Shown: positions 59,278 to 64,000 of the stretch, piece after piece
How the letters are laid out: each line of letters starts with the position of its first letter
Numbering within the stretch: the stretch's first letter is position 1
DNA from: Cellulomonas sp. S1-8
GTDB lineage: Bacteria; Actinomycetota; Actinomycetes; Actinomycetales; Cellulomonadaceae
DNA length: 64,000 nucleotides
Assembly (NCBI RefSeq): GCF_026184235.1
Contig: NZ_CP110806.1
Coordinates: forward strand, 1,116,001 to 1,180,000
Direction: 5' to 3'
The notes under the pieces: generated by a model
The model's input: the letters and a program-made list of their open reading frames with translations, nothing else
Database searches by the model: none
Told to the model about the DNA's origin: nothing
Made by a program: the position numbers and the translations under genes

Positions 59278-59763
59278 TCAGCCCTGGAAGGGGCTGGCCG
59301 CCTTGATCTCGACCGGGATCTCGCGGCCGGTGGGCGCCTCGTAGGACGTCGTGTCGCCGACCTTGTGGCCGTGGATCGAGGCCCCCAGCGGCGACGTCGG
59401 GGAGAAGACGTCGATGTCGGCGCTGCCCGCGATCTCGCGGGAGCCGAGCAGGAACGTCATCTCGTCCCCGCCGACGACCGCGGTGACGACCATGCCGGGC
59501 TCGACGACGCCGTCGTCGGGCGGCGTGCCGATCTGCACGTTGCGCAGCTTGGCCTGCAGCTCGCGGATGCGCGCCTCCTGCTTGGCCTGCTCCTCGCGGG
59601 CGGCGTGGTAGCCGCCGTTCTCCTTGAGGTCGCCCTCGTCACGGGCCGCCGCGATGCGGTCCGTGATGTCCCTGCGCCCCACCGTCTCGAGGTGCGCGAG
59701 CTCCTCCTTGAGGCGGTCGTAGGCCTCCTGCGTCAGCCATGTGGCGACAGTCGTGTCGGTCAC
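59278..59763 (-). CDS. greA: transcription elongation factor GreA
   Basis: 161 aa. A coiled-coil N domain (TQEAYDRLKEELAHLETVGRRDITDRIAAARDEGDLKENGGYHAAREEQ) carries the acidic D/E pair used for RNA cleavage, followed by an FKBP-like C domain (FSPTSPLGASIHGHKVGDTTSYEAPTGREIPVEI). It rescues backtracked RNA polymerase. GTG 59763 has AAGGAG 5 nt upstream. A TACGAT on the minus strand near 59937 may be its -10. Confidence 0.97.
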   Translation of the reverse strand: MTDTTVATWLTQEAYDRLKEELAHLETVGRRDITDRIAAARDEGDLKENGGYHAAREEQAKQEARIRELQAKLRNVQIGTPPDDGVVEPGMVVTAVVGGDEMTFLLGSREIAGSADIDVFSPTSPLGASIHGHKVGDTTSYEAPTGREIPVEIKAASPFQG

Positions 59764-60075
59764 GATCGCTCCTTCCCTCACCTGGGTGGCCGCCGGTGCC
59801 CGGCGACGCGAACGCCCTGGTCCAGCACGTCCGACAGATGTGCTGCGACATGCGGCGAGGGCAGCCAGTGCCTGCCACCGCGGTCGCGTCCACCTGTCGT
59901 ACGACGCCGGACCGGGGGCGGCGTAAACGTCCATCGTACCAACCGCACGGCGGCAGGGTGTGACAGGCCTCGACGGACGGTGGACGGGCGGTGGACGGGC
60001 GCTCGGACAGACGGTGGGACGGGCCGGCGGACGGGTGCGTGACGACGCCTGGGCGGGCCGTCAGCCCGCGGCCCG
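59764..60075. other. 312-bp gap between greA and the DUF4307 gene
   Basis: No coding frame of convincing quality was seen. The half nearest greA presumably holds its promoter and leader. The half nearest DUF4307 is low complexity, with GGTGGACGGGCG repeated near 59990-60005 and a CCCGTCAGCCCGCGG repeat that runs into the DUF4307 stop codon (60056-60090). Confidence 0.5.
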
Positions 60076-60480
60076 TCAGCCCGCGGGGCGGCAGTCGTCC
60101 ACGACGCCCGTGACCGCGAGCTCCACCGTCGGCACCGTGACGGTCACGCGGCGGGTGCGGGTCTGCGCGGCAGGCACGGGGACGTCCCGGACCCCCACCT
60201 GCGCGTACGACGCGGACAGGGCCTGCACCCGGCACGTCACGGCGGTGCCTACCGCGCTGGTGACGTCGAAGGTCACCTCCGTGGACGACGGCCCGTCGAC
60301 GCGGTAGCCGACGTCCTGCCACTGCACCGGGTCGCGCAGGACCCCGCTGCCGATCCAGCCGAGCACCAGCATCGCGACCACGACGAGCGAGGCGAGCCCG
60401 AGGCGCTGCAGCCGGCGGGTGCCGGCGGTGGGTTCCGGTCCGTAGCGCCCGGCGGGCGGGCGGGGGGCCGGTGCGACCAC
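60076..60480 (-). CDS. DUF4307 single-pass membrane protein
   Basis: 134 aa. A Pro-rich N terminus with RYGPEP is followed by one transmembrane helix (LGLASLVVVAMLVLGWIGSG) and an extracellular beta-rich domain (VQWQDVGYRVDGPSSTEVTFDVTSAVGTAVTCRVQALSASYAQVG) ending VVDDCRPAG. This is the DUF4307 pattern. Its function is unknown, but it is regularly found between greA and mca in actinobacteria, as here. Confidence 0.9.
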   Translation of the reverse strand: MVAPAPRPPAGRYGPEPTAGTRRLQRLGLASLVVVAMLVLGWIGSGVLRDPVQWQDVGYRVDGPSSTEVTFDVTSAVGTAVTCRVQALSASYAQVGVRDVPVPAAQTRTRRVTVTVPTVELAVTGVVDDCRPAG

Positions 60481-60606
60481 GGTGGGGCCTCCAGTGTCGG
60501 TCGGCGGTCGGTCGCCGCGCCGCGCGTCGGGTGCTCGCGCGCGGGAATGTCGGCGGGGTGAGGGATCATTGTCTCTCGTCCCACGACCTGCACGGGAGGA
60601 TCCACG

Positions 60607-61494
60607 GTGAGCTCGGACCGGCTACGGCTGATGGCAGTGCACGCGCACCCGGACGACGAGTCCAGCAAGGGCGCCGCGACCACCGCCCGGTACGCGGCCG
60701 AGGGTGTCGAGGTGCTCGTCGTGACGTGCACGGGCGGGGAGCGCGGCGACGTGCTGAACCCGCACTACGGACCCGCCCCGGTGGGCCTGGAGGCGATCCG
60801 TGCCGTCCGCCGCGAGGAGATGGCCGCGGCCGCCGCGGCCCTCGGCGTGCAGCAGCGCTGGCTGGGCTTCGTCGACTCGGGGCTGCCCGAGGGTGACCCG
60901 CTGCCGCCGCTGCCCGAGGGCTCGTTCGCGGTGGTCCCGCTCGAGGAGGCGTCGGCGCCGCTCGTCGAGGTCGTCCGGGAGTTCCGCCCGCACGTCGTGA
61001 CGACGTACGACCCGACGGGCGGGTACCCGCACCCCGACCACATCATGTGCCACCGGGTCTCCGTCGAGGCGTTCGCCGCGGCCGGTGACCCCGAGCGGTA
61101 CCGGGGTCGAGGGACCCCCTGGACGCCGCTGAAGCTCTACTACAACCACGGCTTCTCGCTCGCGCGCATGCGGGCGGTGCACGACGCGATCGTCGCGGCG
61201 GGCGGTGAGTCCCCGTTCAGCGACTGGATCGACTCGCGGCAGGCGCGCGAGGTCCCCGAGCGGGAGGTCACGACGCGGATCGAGTGCTCCGCGTACTTCG
61301 CGCAGCGCGACGCCGCCCTGCGCGCGCACGCGACCCAGATCGACCCCGAGGGCTGGTTCTTCGCCGTCCCGCGGGAGGTCGAGGCGGCGACGTGGCGTGA
61401 CGAGGAGTACGAGCTCGCGCAGTCCCGCGTGGAGACGACGCTGCCGGAGACCGACCTGTTCGCGGGCATCCGCGGGACGGAGCACGCACGATGA
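60607..61494 (+). CDS. mca: mycothiol S-conjugate amidase
   Basis: 295 aa. The LmbE-like metal site is H14-P-D16-D17 in [12 protein letters not shown], with a later ligand in [12 protein letters not shown]. It also has [17 protein letters not shown] and [10 protein letters not shown] typical of Mca rather than MshB. It hydrolyses mycothiol conjugates into a mercapturic acid and GlcN-Ins, so the organism should make mycothiol. GTG 60607 lies after GGGAGG. It overlaps the next gene by ATGA, forming a three-gene operon. Confidence 0.96.
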   Translation: MSSDRLRLMAVHAHPDDESSKGAATTARYAAEGVEVLVVTCTGGERGDVLNPHYGPAPVGLEAIRAVRREEMAAAAAALGVQQRWLGFVDSGLPEGDPLPPLPEGSFAVVPLEEASAPLVEVVREFRPHVVTTYDPTGGYPHPDHIMCHRVSVEAFAAAGDPERYRGRGTPWTPLKLYYNHGFSLARMRAVHDAIVAAGGESPFSDWIDSRQAREVPEREVTTRIECSAYFAQRDAALRAHATQIDPEGWFFAVPREVEAATWRDEEYELAQSRVETTLPETDLFAGIRGTEHAR

Positions 61495-61841
61495 ACCCGC
61501 TGGTGGCGACGGCCCTGGTCGCCGGCGTGCGGTGGACCGAGCGGTTGCCCGGGCCCACGATCGAGAGCCCGGAGGAGGGCTCGCCGGGGTTCGCGGGCTT
61601 CGTCGCGACGTTCCTGCTGGCGCTCGCGATCATCGTGCTCGCGGTGTCGTTCACGCGGCGCATGCGCCGCGCCGACCACCGCGAGCGGCTCCGGACGTCC
61701 GCGGCGCCGTCTCGCGGGGCAGTGGCGGGTCCGGCCGTGCCGTCGGCCGCTGCCGCGCGCGACGACGCGGCCGGGGACGACCCGCCGGACGACCCGCCGG
61801 ACGCGCCGCCCGGCCGCCGCACGGACGACGAGCCGCGATGA
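61491..61841 (+). CDS. small single-pass membrane protein
   Basis: 116 aa. A short extracellular or N-terminal segment ([20 protein letters not shown]) precedes one transmembrane helix ([27 protein letters not shown]), and a disordered Pro/Asp/Arg-rich tail follows. No known domain is recognised. A similar small membrane protein lies after mca in other actinobacteria. Both ends overlap neighbours by ATGA, so its translation is coupled to mca and the nitrilase. Confidence 0.8.
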   Translation: MNPLVATALVAGVRWTERLPGPTIESPEEGSPGFAGFVATFLLALAIIVLAVSFTRRMRRADHRERLRTSAAPSRGAVAGPAVPSAAAARDDAAGDDPPDDPPDAPPGRRTDDEPR

Positions 61842-62683
61842 GCGACCGGCCCGCACCCCCGCAGCGACCGGCCGTGCGCGTCACCGTCGCGCAGCTGGAG
61901 GTCGGCACCGACCGGGACGCCAACCGGATCGCGGCGCACGACGCCGTGCGGACGGCGGCGCGCACCCGGGCCGACCTGGTCGTGCTGCCCGAGTACGCCG
62001 CGGCCTACGACCCGCGCGGCGTCGGCGTCGAGCTGGCCGAGCCGCTGGACGGGCCGTTCGTCACGATGCTGCGCGAGGACGCGGCCGCGTCCGGGGTGGC
62101 AGTGATCGCGGGAACGGTGCTGCCCGGCGGTGCGCCCGACGCGCAGGGGCGCCCTCGCGCCGTGAACGCGGTCGTGGCCGTCGACGGGGCCGGGCAGCTC
62201 GTCGGCGTGTACCGCAAGGTGCACCTCTACGACGCGTTCGGGCACCGCGAGTCGGAGCGCCTCGCGCCCGGCCCCGTGGACGCGCCCCCGCTCGTGCTCG
62301 ACGTCGCCGGCCTGCGGTTCGGTGTGATGACCTGCTACGACCTGCGGTTCCCCGAGTCGGCGCGCCGCCTGGTGGACGCGGGCGCGCAGGTGCTGGTCGT
62401 GCCGGCCGCCTGGGCGTCCGGCGACCTCAAGGCCATGCACTGGCGGGCGCTCGCGGTCGCGCGCGCGATCGAGAACACGGCGGCGGTCGTCGCGGTCGGG
62501 CAGGCGGGACGCGGGGTGGTCGGACGGTCGCTCGTCGTCGGGCCGGACGGCGTGGTCGGGCTCGAGGCGGACGAGAAGCCCCAGCTGCGCACCGTCGACC
62601 TGGACGCGACCGAGCTCGCGGGGGTCCGCGAGCGCAACCCGTCTCTCACCAACCGTCGGTACGCGGTGGTCCCGCGGGACTGA
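61838..62683 (+). CDS. carbon-nitrogen hydrolase (nitrilase superfamily)
   Basis: 281 aa. The catalytic triad is visible: E52 (LPEYAAA), K127 (YRKVHLYD) and C166 (MTCYDLRFPE), with NPSLTNRRY at the end. The family hydrolyses amides, and Nit1/YafV-type members act as omega-amidase or metabolite-repair deaminases. The exact substrate is open. It overlaps the preceding gene (ATGA) and is the last gene of the mca operon. Confidence 0.92.
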   Translation: MSDRPAPPQRPAVRVTVAQLEVGTDRDANRIAAHDAVRTAARTRADLVVLPEYAAAYDPRGVGVELAEPLDGPFVTMLREDAAASGVAVIAGTVLPGGAPDAQGRPRAVNAVVAVDGAGQLVGVYRKVHLYDAFGHRESERLAPGPVDAPPLVLDVAGLRFGVMTCYDLRFPESARRLVDAGAQVLVVPAAWASGDLKAMHWRALAVARAIENTAAVVAVGQAGRGVVGRSLVVGPDGVVGLEADEKPQLRTVDLDATELAGVRERNPSLTNRRYAVVPRD

Positions 62684-62718
62684 GGGCGCGAGGCGCGGCG
62701 CGGTGCGGCCCGGCGGTG

Positions 62719-63522
62719 TCAGCCGGCGCGCGACGTCGCGATCGCCACCGCGACGAAGTGGCAGGTGTAGCCGACCACGGTCAGCACGTGGAAGACCTCG
62801 TGGAACCCGAACCAGCGCGGGCTGGGGTTGGGACGCTTGAGGCCGTAGACGATCGCCCCGACGGTGTACGCGAGGCCGCCGACGGCGATGAGCCACACGA
62901 TGGTGGCCCCACCGGTGCGCCAGAACTGCGGGAAGTACCCGACGGCGACCCAGCCGAGGGCCAGGTAGATCGGCACGTAGACCCAGCGCGGCGCGCCGAG
63001 CCAGAAGACGCGGGCCAGCACCCCGACGAGCGCACCGGTCCACACCACGACCAGCAGCGTGCGGGCCGTCGCGGCGGGGAGCAGGAGCACCGCGAGCGGC
63101 GTGTAGGTGCCCGCGATGATGAGGAAGATGTTGGTGTGGTCCAGGCGTCGCAGCGTGGCCTGGACGCGGGGCGTCCAGGTGCCGCGGTGGTAGACGGCGC
63201 TCGTCCCGAACATCAGGACGGCCGACACCCCGAAGACGGCGTTGGACCACCGGGCGGCCGGCGTCGGGGACATCGCGACGAGCACGAGGGAGGCCACCAG
63301 GACGAAGGGCGCGACCCCGGCGTGGACCCAGCCGCGCAACCGGGGCTTGAGGGTGTCGACGGCGGCCTCGACGGCGTCGCCGACGGCGTCCGCGGCGCGT
63401 GCCACGGGGCCGTCGTCGGTCGTGCCGGTCGCGCCGGGACCGGACCCGTCCACGGGCTGCAGCGACGGGTCGTCGTGCGAGGACCGGACCGGGTGCCGAC
63501 CGTGTGCCGGGGGAGTGCTCAT
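62719..63522 (-). CDS. hemolysin III family membrane protein (YqfA/PAQR-like)
   Basis: 267 aa. A polar N terminus (~1-55) precedes seven transmembrane helices. The family's conserved residues include SAVYHRGTW, LDHTNIFLIIAGTYTP and FGFHEVFHVLTVVGYTCHFVAV with the HxxxH metal-site motif. Bacterial members are of uncertain function, with membrane-lipid homeostasis proposed; the hemolysin name is historical. It is divergent from the prenyltransferase, with a palindrome 27 bp before its start. Confidence 0.92.
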   Translation of the reverse strand: MSTPPAHGRHPVRSSHDDPSLQPVDGSGPGATGTTDDGPVARAADAVGDAVEAAVDTLKPRLRGWVHAGVAPFVLVASLVLVAMSPTPAARWSNAVFGVSAVLMFGTSAVYHRGTWTPRVQATLRRLDHTNIFLIIAGTYTPLAVLLLPAATARTLLVVVWTGALVGVLARVFWLGAPRWVYVPIYLALGWVAVGYFPQFWRTGGATIVWLIAVGGLAYTVGAIVYGLKRPNPSPRWFGFHEVFHVLTVVGYTCHFVAVAIATSRAG

Positions 63523-63548
63523 CGCTGGGGTGACCGCCTTCGTGCTCG

Positions 63549-63583
63549 AACCTACGTACCCGTAGGTTACGACACCGTAGGTG
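63549..63583. promoter_or_regulatory. palindromic operator candidate between hemolysin III and prenyltransferase genes
   Basis: AACCTACG (63549-63556) and CGTAGGTT (63561-63568) form a perfect 8-bp inverted repeat with spacer TACC, and a third half-site CCGTAGGT lies at 63575-63582. The arrangement fits a dimeric repressor (TetR-type by spacing, inferred), lying 27 bp upstream of the hemolysin III start. Confidence 0.5.
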
Positions 63584-63668
63584 GGACCGATCCAGGACCT
63601 CGTCCCGCGCGTGCGCCGTGGCGAGTACCGTGGACGCGATCCACCGGTTCGTCCCCTGGAGGCTACGC

Positions 63669-64000
63669 GTGCGCCTGCCGCACCCGCTGTACGGCCTGTA
63701 CGAACGCCGCCTCGCCGCCTCGCTGCCCGCGGACCAGGTGCCGCGCCACGTCGGTGTCATCCTCGACGGCAACCGGCGGTGGGCGCGCGGCAGCGGGCTG
63801 TCGTCCGCGCACGGGCACCGCAAGGGCGCGGACAAGATCAGCGACCTGCTGCAGTGGAGCGAGGACATCGGCGTCGAGGTCGTCACGCTGTGGCTGCTGT
63901 CGACGGACAACCTCGAGCGCGACCCGTCCGAGCTCGGCGACCTGCTGCAGGTCATCGAGGACGTCGTCGGGGAGCTCGCCGCCGAGAGGCGGTGGCGCGT
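63669..64000 (+). CDS. isoprenyl (cis-prenyl) transferase, 3' end outside window
   Basis: First 110 residues only. GTG 63669 has GGAGG 6 nt upstream. HVGVILDGNRRWARG holds the catalytic Asp (D33), followed by GHRKGADKISDLLQWSEDIGVEVVTLWLLSTDNLERDPSEL, diagnostic of the UppS family. The enzyme condenses isopentenyl diphosphate in cis to make polyprenyl diphosphate for cell-wall lipid carriers. In M. tuberculosis the gene in this position (after hemolysin III) makes short-chain Z-farnesyl diphosphate, so the chain length here is unsettled. The C-terminal half is not in the window. Confidence 0.93.
   Translation, partial: MRLPHPLYGLYERRLAASLPADQVPRHVGVILDGNRRWARGSGLSSAHGHRKGADKISDLLQWSEDIGVEVVTLWLLSTDNLERDPSELGDLLQVIEDVVGELAAERRWR

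Noticed and set aside
62719..63522. Hemolysin/toxin function for the hemolysin III gene
   Set aside because: The family name is historical; the seven-helix, HxxxH architecture is that of PAQR-like membrane proteins and no toxin feature is visible.

Overview
The window reads as chromosome of a high-GC, xylan-degrading actinobacterium, most likely Cellulomonas or a close relative. I infer this from the G/C-saturated third positions, frequent GTG starts, a GH10 xylanase with a Pro-Thr linker and a C-terminal CBM2, mycothiol chemistry (mca) and actinobacterial core gene order. No phage genes, transposases or CRISPR arrays were seen. Fifty protein genes and one tRNA are called; the first and last genes are cut by the window ends.

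Layout. (1) 1-13230 is a cell-surface locus. Two paralogous pairs, each a small secreted or anchored protein followed by a giant secreted beta-propeller/FN3/LamG/PKD protein, flank a GT4 glycosyltransferase, a CDP-alcohol phosphatidyltransferase, a TagD-like nucleotidyltransferase and an OafA-type acyltransferase. Together the enzymes could make and decorate a CDP-alcohol-dependent surface glycopolymer. (2) 13397-28212 holds core genes (mfd, eno, a DivIC/FtsB-like gene, DUF501, ppx) in the order known from other actinobacteria. A lipoprotein gene, pntAB, the xylanase and a PrmC-like methyltransferase sit between mfd and eno. (3) 28432-43201 is mixed: a CNNM-type membrane protein, NDH-2, an odd tRNA with anticodon UAA, a YciI protein, an iron-box-controlled siderophore-interacting protein, an RND pump, an ABC exporter, a Bax-inhibitor-like protein, cystathionine beta-synthase, an acetylxylan esterase and an FKBP. 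(4) 43365-50429 holds a transglutaminase-like protein, a secreted esterase, and a possible WxL-like surface system: two secreted proteins sharing a near-identical C-terminal domain, followed by a DUF916-like membrane-anchored partner. (5) 50534-55364, minus strand: alditol-oxidase-like flavoprotein, CPBP-like membrane protein, ATP-dependent DNA ligase and msrA. (6) 55482-64000: metB, an AI-2E-family permease and ilvA, translationally coupled, then the conserved greA / DUF4307 / mca / nitrilase / hemolysin III / prenyltransferase block.

Intergenic DNA is rich in long perfect or near-perfect hairpins, mostly at gene 3' ends. Several fall into recurring sequence families. Six genes have a -10-like hexamer ending only 6-7 nt before the start codon, which suggests leaderless transcripts. 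The least explained parts are the surface-polymer/propeller locus, the WxL-like cluster, the short-arm UAA tRNA and the 31-bp repeat array near 54.6 kb.
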